Part shown: positions 1 through 5,043 of the stretch, in pieces
Numbering within the stretch: position 1 is the first letter of the stretch
Layout: the number at the start of each line of letters is the position of its first letter
NCBI GenBank assembly: GCA_028706735.1
Contig: JAQTVS010000239.1
Location: forward strand, 1-5,043
Reading direction: 5' to 3'
Length of the DNA stretch: 5,043 nucleotides
Source of the DNA: Thiomonas sp.
GTDB lineage: Bacteria > Pseudomonadota > Gammaproteobacteria > Burkholderiales > Burkholderiaceae_C
Notes under the pieces: generated by a model
Database searches by the model: none
Told to the model about the DNA's origin: nothing
What the model saw: only the letters and a program-made list of their open reading frames with translations
Program-made: the position numbers and the translations under genes

Positions 1-47
1 CCCGCCACGTGCTCGACATGGTGCTGCGGGGCAGCGGGCTGTTGTGA
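1..47 (+). CDS. C-terminal end of an unidentified rightward gene (partial)
   Basis: Frame 3 reads RHVLDMVLRGSGLL and then TGA at 45-47. All fourteen visible sense codons end in G or C, as in the confirmed genes of this GC-rich window, which favours this frame over the other five. The gene would begin left of the window and converge on the leftward flavoprotein gene, leaving a 78-nt gap. Fifteen codons are too few to name a family. A second open frame runs through to a TGA at about 102, but its composition is less coding-like. Existence of the gene is an inference from codon bias. Confidence 0.45.
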   Translation, partial: RHVLDMVLRGSGLL

Positions 48-125
48 ACGCGCGCCGCCGCTACCGCGCGACGCTCATGCAACCCTTGCCGCAGCAACAG
101 CTCTGACGCCCGGTCTCCTTCTTCG

Positions 126-716
126 CTATAGCGGCAGCCTGTGCATGGCGTCTTCCACGCGCAGCGCGAACCGTTCGATCTGGTCGCTGGTGGCGACATT
201 CATGTGATAGCGCGCGTGGTAGCGGATGCGCACGCCGCGCCCGCACAGCGCGCGCAAATAGCGGGTGACGACTTTGCGAGGCGGATCGCCCATGGCCCAG
301 GCCATCCACCTGGGACGGCCGTAGGTGACGACGGCGGCGATATGGCAGAGATGCGTCAATCCGGGACGCACTTTTGCCGGGTTGCTGATGTCGAAGGCCA
401 CGCCGGGCACAAGAACCCGGTCGAAGAACCCCTTGAGGATGGCGGGCAGGCCAAAGCACCAGGTTGGAAAGCACAGCACCAGGGCTTCGGCCCGTTGCAG
501 GCGCTGCACATAGCTGGCCACGCCTGCGGTGTTACGGGTGGTGTCGCGGTAATTCAAGCGTTCCTCGCGTGACAGCACCGGGTTGAAGTCTTCGGCGTAG
601 AGGTCGCAGTCATCGACTTCGTGGCCTGCTGCGCGCAGCGCCTGCACCACGCGGGCATGCAGCGCCGCATGGAAGCTGGTCTCCACCGGATGGGCGTACA
701 GGACGAGAACGCGCAT
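126..716 (-). CDS. Flavodoxin-fold NAD(P)H:quinone / FMN oxidoreductase
   Basis: A 196-residue cytosolic flavoprotein of the NQO / MdaB / KefF-like family (flavodoxin_2 fold), which transfers hydride from NAD(P)H through bound FMN or FAD to quinones or other acceptors. Visible hallmarks are the N-terminal strand MRVLVLYAHP (residues 1-10) followed by a Ser and His-rich helix that forms the flavin phosphate loop, and the family block FPTWCFGLPAILKGFFDRV (83-101) followed by PGVAFD (104-109). TYGRPRW (131-137) sits where the second flavin-contacting loop is expected. The length is normal for the family. The ATG at 716-714 lies 6 nt after the amidohydrolase stop; no strong Shine-Dalgarno is seen, so translation is probably coupled. 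It is the last gene of the leftward operon. Its role there is inferred: it could feed electrons to the oxygenase, regenerate reduced flavin, or reduce a quinone-like product. Physiological acceptor unknown. Confidence 0.88.
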   Translation of the reverse strand: MRVLVLYAHPVETSFHAALHARVVQALRAAGHEVDDCDLYAEDFNPVLSREERLNYRDTTRNTAGVASYVQRLQRAEALVLCFPTWCFGLPAILKGFFDRVLVPGVAFDISNPAKVRPGLTHLCHIAAVVTYGRPRWMAWAMGDPPRKVVTRYLRALCGRGVRIRYHARYHMNVATSDQIERFALRVEDAMHRLPL

Positions 717-722
717 GGTGGC

Positions 723-2183
723 TCAAGGCGTTGCCAGACTCTGCAGGGTGCGCACGGCGGTGCGCGCCTGCGCGGCGAGTTCGGCCAGGTCCAGGCCGGG
801 AATGGCGCCGTTGCGCACCACCTCCTTGCCGCCGACCAGCAAGGCGCGCAGGCTGGCGCCGCCGCTGGCCACGGGCGCAATGGCAGGATCGTGCAGGCCG
901 AAGTGGCGCGGTTGGTCCAGGGCGTAGATGGCGATGTCTGCGGCCATGCCAGGCCGCAGGACGCCGACGCCGTCCAGGCCCAGCACGCGCGCGCCGCCTG
1001 CCGTGCCCCAGCGCACCACGTCTTCCACCGTGGCGTCCGCCGCGCCGGTTTCGCCATGACCTCCGGCGTATTCGGGCCGTGCCGCGTGGCCGCCCCGGGC
1101 GCGTGCCGTCAGCCAGGCGACATGCGCCTCGTTGAGCATGTCGGCAGCCTCATTCGACGCGGCGCCATCCACCGCCAGCGAGATGGGTGCGCCGGCATTT
1201 TCGAGCGCGCGGACGGGAGCGATGCCGCTGCCTAGCCGTCCATTGCTCTGCGGGCAGTGGGCGATGCCGGTGCCGGTGTGGCCGAGCAAGGCAATCTCTT
1301 CCGGGTCGAGCTTGACCAGGTGGGCGAACCACACGTCCGGGCCCAGCCAGTCCACGCTGGCGGCAAAGTCGATGGGGCTGCGCTGGTGCTGCGTTTGTGC
1401 GGTCTGCTGATAAATGACGGTTTCCGACAGGTGCGAATGCAGGCGCAGACCCAGGCTGCGCGCGTGCGCCGCGGTGTCGCGCAATTCCTGTGGCAGCATG
1501 GAGAACAGCGGCGTGGTGGGCGCGGCCACCACGCGGCGCATGGCCTGCGGCGCGGGGTCGTGATAGCGCTGTTGCAGCCGGGACAGATCATCCAGATAGG
1601 CCTGCAGTGTTTCGGGTTGCAGCACCTTGGGAAGACTGGTTTCGAGTTGCCGGGTGCGGGTCTGGCCGCCGCGGCACAAGACCATGCGCAGTCCGAGCTG
1701 CTCCGCCTCATCGAACACGATGGCCGAGCCGTCGAAAGGCATGTCGGGCCAGTAGAGATAGTTGTGATCGGCCACGGTGCCGCAGCCCGAGAGCGCAAGC
1801 TCCACCAGGCCGATGCGCACGGCCAGGCGGAACCGCTGCGCATCGAACGCGGCGCGGTAGCGGTAGGGCACGGCGGCCAGCCAGGGGGTGAGGGTGCAGT
1901 CGATGCCCTTCGGGTCGCCCTTGAGCAAGGACTGAAACAGATGATGGTGGGTGTTGACCCAGGCGGGGTAGATCACGCAGCCGCTGGCGTCGAGCACGGG
2001 TTCACCCGGTTCTGGCGTGAGCGTGCCGATGGCGCTGATGACGCCGTTTCGAACACGCAGATCTGCGCCTGCGCTGCGCGCTGCGCCGCCTGGCAGGCCG
2101 GTCAGAAGCGCCTGTGCGCCGCGAATGAGCAGGTCAGAGGAAGTGGGTTGCTGCATCGGAGTGGTCCAGTCGGGGGCATTCAC
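723..2183 (-). CDS. Metal-dependent amidohydrolase, 8-oxoguanine deaminase / AtzB / TrzN group
   Basis: A cytosolic hydrolase of the amidohydrolase superfamily (COG0402), expected to remove an amino or alkylamino group from a heteroaromatic ring. Numbered from a GTG start at 2183 (486 aa), the beta-1 metal motif is NTHHHLFQ, with H79 and H81. H249 in LHSHLSET is the third metal histidine, with E254 as the catalytic acid/base. H288 lies in FAHLVKLD, CPQSNGRL is at 310-317, and the metal aspartate is D339 in VDGAASNEA. The NTHHHxxQ and VDGxASN patterns are, from memory, typical of 8-oxoguanine deaminases, isoxanthopterin deaminases and the triazine hydrolases AtzB/TrzN, rather than cytosine deaminase or guanine deaminase. 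The open frame continues upstream into the ATPase gene, but that part is a shadow. GTG 2183 overlaps the ATPase stop as GTGA; ATG 2156 (477 aa) has no Shine-Dalgarno, and recognisable family sequence begins only at SDLLIRG (16-22), so either start is possible. Substrate not determinable. Confidence 0.9.
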   Translation of the reverse strand: MNAPDWTTPMQQPTSSDLLIRGAQALLTGLPGGAARSAGADLRVRNGVISAIGTLTPEPGEPVLDASGCVIYPAWVNTHHHLFQSLLKGDPKGIDCTLTPWLAAVPYRYRAAFDAQRFRLAVRIGLVELALSGCGTVADHNYLYWPDMPFDGSAIVFDEAEQLGLRMVLCRGGQTRTRQLETSLPKVLQPETLQAYLDDLSRLQQRYHDPAPQAMRRVVAAPTTPLFSMLPQELRDTAAHARSLGLRLHSHLSETVIYQQTAQTQHQRSPIDFAASVDWLGPDVWFAHLVKLDPEEIALLGHTGTGIAHCPQSNGRLGSGIAPVRALENAGAPISLAVDGAASNEAADMLNEAHVAWLTARARGGHAARPEYAGGHGETGAADATVEDVVRWGTAGGARVLGLDGVGVLRPGMAADIAIYALDQPRHFGLHDPAIAPVASGGASLRALLVGGKEVVRNGAIPGLDLAELAAQARTAVRTLQSLATP

Positions 2184-3031
2184 ACTCTGCCCTGTGCGGC
2201 TGCGGTGAGCAGCTCGGAGAGTTGCCGGCAATAGGCGAGAAACGGCGCGCTGACCCGCCATTCGTCGTCGCGCACCTCCGGGCCGTCGATGGCCACATCG
2301 GCAATCACCCGGCCCGGCCGGGTGGCCATGACCACCACGCGGGTGGAGAGAAAGACGGCCTCGTAAATGCTGTGCGTGACAAAGGCGACGGTCATGGCCT
2401 GCTGCGCCCACAGGTTGCGCACATCGCTGTCGAGCTTGTTGCGGGTGAATTCGTCAAGCGCGCCGAAGGGTTCGTCGAGCAGCAGCAGGCTGGGGTGGGT
2501 GACCAGCGCTCGTGCCAGCGACACGCGCATCTGCATGCCGCCGGAAAGCTCGCGCGGCCAGGAGTTGGCAAATTTGTCCAGCCCCACCATCTGCAACGCT
2601 TCGGTCACGCGGGCGTCGGCCTCTGTGCGCGGCGTGCCACGCAGGTCGAGCGGCAGCCGGGTGTTGGCGCGCACCCGAGTCCAGGGCATCAGCGTAGGCT
2701 CCTGGAACACCATGGACAGGGACTGCTTGCCGTCGGCGCCGTCCATTTTTTCGGAACCCCACCACAGAATGCGCCCGGCTGACGGCGTATCCAGCCCGGC
2801 GAACATGCGCAGCAGCGTGCTCTTGCCGCAGCCGGAAGGCCCGAGCAGCGACACGAACTCTCCCTGCTGGATGCGCAGACGCACCTCATCGAGGGCATGG
2901 GTGCCGTTTGGGTAGGTCTTCTCCACCCGGTTGGCGAACAGCGCGGTGTGCGCGTCGGGCTGGTCCAGCGGTGCGCTGGCTTGTTGGTCAGGGAGAGTTG
3001 ACGTGAGGTTCATGTCCATGTGGGCGTCCAT
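2180..3031 (-). CDS. ABC transporter ATP-binding protein, NitT/TauT family
   Basis: A 283-residue ATPase of the SsuB/TauB/ThiZ class (COG1116), which powers an inner-membrane importer by binding a permease dimer. All motifs are intact: Walker A GPSGCGKST (64-72), Q-loop Q110 in VFQEPTLMPW, signature LSGGMQMRVSLARAL from residue 162, Walker B LLLLDEPFGALDE (182-194) with E187 catalytic, and H-loop H220 in VTHSIYEA. TRPGRVIADVAID (237-249) is the usual C-terminal tail of this class. The first 30 or so residues are a low-conservation extension. ATGs at 3031, 3019 and 3013 are all usable; 3031 is chosen because it sits 2 nt after the oxygenase stop (TGA-AC-ATG), but none has a strong Shine-Dalgarno. 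The gene sits inside the catabolic operon, apart from any permease. The divergent binding protein at 4531 is its likely partner, an inference from family matching. Confidence 0.95.
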   Translation of the reverse strand: MDAHMDMNLTSTLPDQQASAPLDQPDAHTALFANRVEKTYPNGTHALDEVRLRIQQGEFVSLLGPSGCGKSTLLRMFAGLDTPSAGRILWWGSEKMDGADGKQSLSMVFQEPTLMPWTRVRANTRLPLDLRGTPRTEADARVTEALQMVGLDKFANSWPRELSGGMQMRVSLARALVTHPSLLLLDEPFGALDEFTRNKLDSDVRNLWAQQAMTVAFVTHSIYEAVFLSTRVVVMATRPGRVIADVAIDGPEVRDDEWRVSAPFLAYCRQLSELLTAAAQGRV

Positions 3032-3033
3032 GT

Positions 3034-4095
3034 TCAGGAGTGGATGGGCTCGATGGGAAAGCGCTTCGCCATGGCAGGCCTGAAAATTTCTTCCTCGCCA
3101 TGCGCATGCAAGAGTTCGAGCAGGCGCTTGCGCATCATCAGGCCCGGCTTGTCGGATTCCATGTGGAACTCCACGCGGCGGCGCGTATCGACGCAGGCGT
3201 CCGGGTCGGTGGCTTCCAGGATGTCGCGGTCTTCATCGACGATGGGCCGATCCCAGGCAATCAGCTCCTGCGTGCTGCAGTCTGCCTCGGTGTCATTGCG
3301 GTAGAGCCATTGCGCCAGCATGATGTGGTCGTCATCAATCGGCGTGGCGCAGTTGTAGATGATGTGATGAATGCCGCTTTCCGGGTAGACGCAACCGAAG
3401 CGCCGCACGAACGGCAGCCACCAGCGGTTGAGCAGGTGGCGCTGGGTGAATTCGCCGGTGCTGCCGGTGATGCGGTGACCGCTTGCCGGATTGCGGATGG
3501 GTACCAGGGTTTCGGCCTCGAAGCCGTCTTCGGTGGCCTCGATGCGGTAACTCGAGGGCTTGGGCTGCTCAAAGATGCCGAAATTCGCCTTGTGCACATA
3601 GCTGAAGTGCGCGTTGTCGAATGCGTTTTCCATGAAGCGCAGCGGGCTGGTGGCCCAACGCTCGTAAAACTGGAAGACGCGCCGAAACCCTTCTGCGCCC
3701 TCTTCGGGAAAGCCGGGGATGGGCGCCAGCGGCTCCTCTAATGCGACCCAGGCATAGCCATAGCGCGCCGCGCAGCGAAACGACTCCACCCGCGCCCCAG
3801 CGGGTATCGCCATATCCGGGTTCTGTGGGATGCGCACGCAGTTGCCGCTGCAGTCGTAGGTCCAGCCGTGGTAGCCGCAGACGATGCGCCCTGCGGCATC
3901 GACAAACCCTTTGGAGAGTTGCGCGGTGCGGTGGCAGCAGCGATCGCGCAATGCCGCAGGCTGTCCGTCTGGCGTCTTCCACAGCACCAGTCTTTCGCCG
4001 AGCAGGGTGAATGGTTTTGGTCCTGAGTCGAGATCATGCAGAGGCATGATTGCATACCAAAAACGGCGCAGGACGGGTTGTTGTGTAACGAGCAT
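3034..4095 (-). CDS. Rieske [2Fe-2S] oxygenase alpha subunit (VanA/DdmC/NdmA-like, one-component oxygenase type)
   Basis: A 353-residue cytosolic Rieske non-heme iron oxygenase, using O2 and two electrons to hydroxylate or dealkylate its substrate. Rieske ligands are C53 and H55 (in RCCHR) and C73 and H76 (in CGYHGW). The catalytic domain shows N157-A-F-D160-N-A-H163-x4-H168, where H163 and H168 bind the mononuclear iron and D160 bridges to the neighbouring Rieske centre. D289 in VDEDRDILE fits the third iron ligand (compare D294 of DdmC, from memory). Length and architecture match the homotrimeric vanillate, dicamba and caffeine demethylases rather than the 430-460-residue ring-dihydroxylating alpha subunits. 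The start ATG at 4095 is well supported by GAAGAGGAG (4109-4101), 5 nt upstream. It is the first gene of the leftward operon. No plant-type ferredoxin, ferredoxin reductase or beta subunit occurs in the window, so the electron donor is either elsewhere or the operon flavoprotein. Exact reaction unknown. Confidence 0.95.
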   Translation of the reverse strand: MLVTQQPVLRRFWYAIMPLHDLDSGPKPFTLLGERLVLWKTPDGQPAALRDRCCHRTAQLSKGFVDAAGRIVCGYHGWTYDCSGNCVRIPQNPDMAIPAGARVESFRCAARYGYAWVALEEPLAPIPGFPEEGAEGFRRVFQFYERWATSPLRFMENAFDNAHFSYVHKANFGIFEQPKPSSYRIEATEDGFEAETLVPIRNPASGHRITGSTGEFTQRHLLNRWWLPFVRRFGCVYPESGIHHIIYNCATPIDDDHIMLAQWLYRNDTEADCSTQELIAWDRPIVDEDRDILEATDPDACVDTRRRVEFHMESDKPGLMMRKRLLELLHAHGEEEIFRPAMAKRFPIEPIHS

Positions 4096-4162
4096 GGCGG
4101 CTCCTCTTCAAGATTGCGGGAAATGAGGCCCGGCCTGCAAACGGTTTTGCGGCGGTGGGCTC

Positions 4163-4197
4163 TCAAGGAAACGCAGGGCCGCCCCAAGTTTCCTTGA
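4163..4197. repeat. Perfect 10-bp inverted repeat with 15-bp spacer
   Basis: TCAAGGAAAC at 4163-4172 is the exact reverse complement of GTTTCCTTGA at 4188-4197. Arm centres are 25 bp apart. The right arm lies inside the GC-rich palindromic element that follows, so this dyad may be the outer stem of that element, or a separate operator 68-102 bp upstream of the oxygenase start. No protein family is assigned. Confidence 0.6.
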
Positions 4198-4240
4198 CCC
4201 CCACGGGGGGCGGGCTGGGCGTAGCCCGGCCCTGGGGGCC
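4176..4240. repeat. REP-like composite palindromic element
   Basis: The 65-bp segment is made of nested self-complementary blocks: GGCC...CCCA at the left end (4177-4186) against TGGGGGCC at the right end (4233-4240), CCCCC (4198-4202) against GGGGG (4205-4209), and a six-pair hairpin CGGGCT (4211-4216) / AGCCCG (4223-4228) with a 6-nt loop. From memory, intergenic elements of the form GGGCCGCCCCAAG...CCCCC-GGGGG...TGGGGGCC are dispersed in many copies in Comamonadaceae genomes. Only one copy is present here, so its repetitive nature rests on that recollection. It may end transcripts or insulate the two divergent promoters. Confidence 0.6.
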
Positions 4241-4436
4241 TCAGAGGAGCAATGTCCCGCAGCATCGCCGCTGACCGCTTCTACTCCTGCGTGGCACCTA
4301 GCAATTCGGATGCCATGGCGGATCAGGCCGTCGCCGGGTCCGTTGAACAACGCTGGTGCGCAGCGCACTGAATCCATGCAGGGTGTCCCCGCCCATGGTG
4401 CATGCGGCCGGTGTCAGGAGGGCAGTGACAACGACG

Positions 4437-4450
4437 CCTCAGCGCTGAGG
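4437..4450. promoter_or_regulatory. Perfect 14-bp palindrome, candidate operator
   Basis: CCTCAGCGCTGAGG is an exact 7+7 palindrome with no spacer, located 81 bp upstream of the binding-protein ATG. Its position in a divergent intergenic region suits a dimeric regulator site. No regulator gene is present in the window and I cannot name the family. With no spacer it cannot form a good intramolecular hairpin, so a DNA-binding role is more likely than an RNA one. Confidence 0.45.
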
Positions 4451-4466
4451 GGTTGCAGAGATTACC

Positions 4467-4498
4467 TGGCATACGTTTTGCATTTTCATTGCATACAA
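4467..4498. promoter_or_regulatory. Tandem GCATAC motif, candidate regulator binding sites
   Basis: TGGCATACG (4467-4475) and TTGCATACA (4489-4497) share GCATAC at a 22-bp interval, about two helical turns, so both would face the same side of the DNA. The second copy extends to TTGCATACAA (4489-4498), a dyad with a single mismatched pair that resembles the TTGTATACAA-type half-site arrangement of GntR-family operators. The pair lies 33-64 bp upstream of the binding-protein start, inside the AT-rich stretch where its promoter should be. Regulator identity is a guess. Confidence 0.4.
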
Positions 4499-4516
4499 AA
4501 TTGAGCACGTCTCCAG

Positions 4517-4522
4517 AAAGGA
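4517..4522 (+). promoter_or_regulatory. Ribosome-binding site of the binding-protein gene
   Basis: AAAGGA lies 8 nt before the ATG at 4531. It decides the start against the nearby ATG at 4526, which is in a different frame and only 3 nt from the motif, and against an in-frame TTG at 4501 that has no Shine-Dalgarno. Confidence 0.7.
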
Positions 4523-4530
4523 TTGATGCA

Positions 4531-5043
4531 ATGGAAAGAGGTCACGGTTGGCGGCGTTGGGTTTTGGGCGCCGCTCTGGCAATGTCCGGTCATGCGGGTG
4601 CGCAGGCCCAGGCGCTGCAAAAAATCACGTTTTGCACCAACTGGTTCGCGCAGGCTGAGCATGGCGGTTTCTACCAAGCGCTGGCCACCGGGCTTTACAA
4701 GAAGGCAGGCCTGGACGTGACCATCAAGATGGGCGGGCCGCAGGTCAATGGCCTGCAACTGCTCGCGGGCGGCACATGCGATTTCTACATGGGCTATCCA
4801 GTGCAGGACATCGTGGCCGCATCGCGTGGTGTGCCGGTGGTGGCGGTTGCCGCGGTGTTCCAGAAAGATCCCAGCGTGCTCATCGCGCATCAAGGTGTGA
4901 AGACCCTGGCCGATCTCAAGGGAAAACCCATCCTCGTGGCTTCTTACGTCAACACCACCTGGTGGCCCTGGCTGGAAAACAAGTACGGCTTCACGCAGTC
5001 TCAGCAGCGTCCCTATACCTTCAATGTCGCCCAGTTTCTGCAG
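4531..5043 (+). CDS. ABC transporter substrate-binding protein, NMT1/THI5-like family (partial, 5' part)
   Basis: The first 171 codons of a periplasmic binding protein; the frame is open to the window edge, so roughly half the gene is present (typical length 320-350 aa). Residues 1-28 form a signal peptide: an Arg-rich n-region with R8-R9, a hydrophobic core around VLGAALAM, and an AQA-type cleavage site near 26-28. The arginine pair before W-V-L is weakly Tat-like, but Sec export is equally plausible. The mature part shows family features: FCTNWFAQAEHGGFYQA (34-50), then GLYKKAGLDV (54-63), GGPQVNGLQLLAGG (68-81), DFYMGYPVQ (84-92), a GVPVVAVAAVFQKDP segment (100-114) and TLADLKGKP (125-133). 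Members bind thiamine pyrimidines (ThiY), riboflavin (RibY) or other small heterocycles, and pair with NitT/TauT-type ATPases such as the one at 2180-3031. A permease gene probably follows beyond the edge. Ligand unknown. Confidence 0.92.
   Translation, partial: MERGHGWRRWVLGAALAMSGHAGAQAQALQKITFCTNWFAQAEHGGFYQALATGLYKKAGLDVTIKMGGPQVNGLQLLAGGTCDFYMGYPVQDIVAASRGVPVVAVAAVFQKDPSVLIAHQGVKTLADLKGKPILVASYVNTTWWPWLENKYGFTQSQQRPYTFNVAQFLQ

Larger units (their letters stand above)
4096..4530. other. Divergent intergenic control region without a supported gene
   Basis: These 435 nt separate the leftward catabolic operon from the rightward binding-protein gene, so both promoters should lie here. The short open frames in it (for example 4108-4377 minus and 4323-4508 minus) have no recognisable family, no convincing Shine-Dalgarno, and run through the palindromic repeat, so I do not call them genes. 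From left to right it contains the oxygenase ribosome-binding site (4101-4109), an inverted repeat (4163-4197), a REP-like element (4176-4240), a featureless stretch (4241-4436), a 14-bp palindrome (4437-4450), a GCATAC repeat pair (4467-4497) and the binding-protein ribosome-binding site (4517-4522). Composition shifts to AT-rich around 4471-4503. I could not identify convincing -35/-10 pairs on either strand. Confidence 0.7.

Noticed and set aside
48..125. Intrinsic terminator between the convergent gene ends
   Set aside because: CGCGCG at 49-54 and 65-70 could pair across a 10-nt loop, but there is no T-tract on either strand. The CGCTATAGCG palindrome at 124-133 is short and overlaps the flavoprotein stop codon.
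61..125. Cys-rich minus-strand peptide tail (SCCCGKGC) downstream of the flavoprotein stop
   Set aside because: It is only the end of an out-of-frame shadow of the flavoprotein gene, with no start codon at a suitable distance from the GAAGGAG at about 119-125.
1257..2234. 325-residue open frame on the plus strand
   Set aside because: It lies antisense to the amidohydrolase, whose metal-binding motifs are intact. Long antisense frames are expected in GC-rich coding DNA, and its translation shows no recognisable domain.
4137..4150. Small hairpin GCAAA-CGGT-TTTGC in the oxygenase leader
   Set aside because: A stem of five pairs, mostly A-T, is too weak and too likely by chance to call a regulatory element.
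4108..4377. 89-residue minus-strand open frame in the intergenic region
   Set aside because: It is translated largely from the palindromic repeat, has no Shine-Dalgarno I can see and no family resemblance. Such frames across REP-like elements are often misannotated.
4381..4480. Possible TPP riboswitch ahead of the THI5-like binding protein
   Set aside because: A CTGAGG and an ACCTGG are present, but the conserved ACCTGATCTGGATAATGCCAG core of the THI element and its pairing partner are missing.
1..5043. CRISPR array, insertion sequence, tRNA or rRNA
   Set aside because: No regularly spaced direct repeats, transposase-like frames, terminal inverted repeats with target duplications, or tRNA/rRNA signatures were seen.

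Overview
The window is GC-rich with strongly GC-biased third codon positions. Its protein families and a GC-rich palindromic intergenic repeat suggest a betaproteobacterium, most likely Burkholderiales (Comamonadaceae-like). This placement is inference from recalled patterns, not from a search.

Layout. At the left edge, about 15 codons of a rightward gene end at 47. A compact leftward operon then runs from 4095 down to 126, in transcription order: a one-component Rieske [2Fe-2S] oxygenase alpha subunit; an ABC ATPase of the NitT/TauT (SsuB/TauB/ThiZ) class; a metal-dependent amidohydrolase of the 8-oxoguanine deaminase / AtzB / TrzN group; and a flavodoxin-fold NAD(P)H:quinone (or FMN) oxidoreductase. 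The junctions are a 2-nt gap, a 4-nt GTGA overlap and a 6-nt gap, so the four genes are almost certainly one transcript. Divergently, from 4531 to the right edge, lies the first 171 codons of a periplasmic binding protein of the NMT1/THI5-like family. The permease is not in the window and probably follows this gene.

The 435-nt divergent intergenic region (4096-4530) holds no gene I can support. It carries a composite palindromic REP-like element, a 10+10 bp inverted repeat, a perfect 14-bp palindrome, and a GCATAC motif repeated at a 22-bp (two-turn) interval just upstream of the binding-protein gene.

Interpretation. The binding protein and ATPase would import a small ligand; NMT1/THI5-family proteins typically bind pyrimidines, riboflavin-like compounds or other small heterocycles. 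The Rieske enzyme would hydroxylate it or remove an N- or O-alkyl group. The amidohydrolase would deaminate an amino-heterocycle such as a purine, pterin, pyrimidine or triazine. The flavoprotein would supply or consume reducing equivalents. This looks like an uptake-and-degradation cassette for an N-heterocyclic compound. The substrate cannot be read from the sequence, and I know of no described pathway with exactly this gene set.
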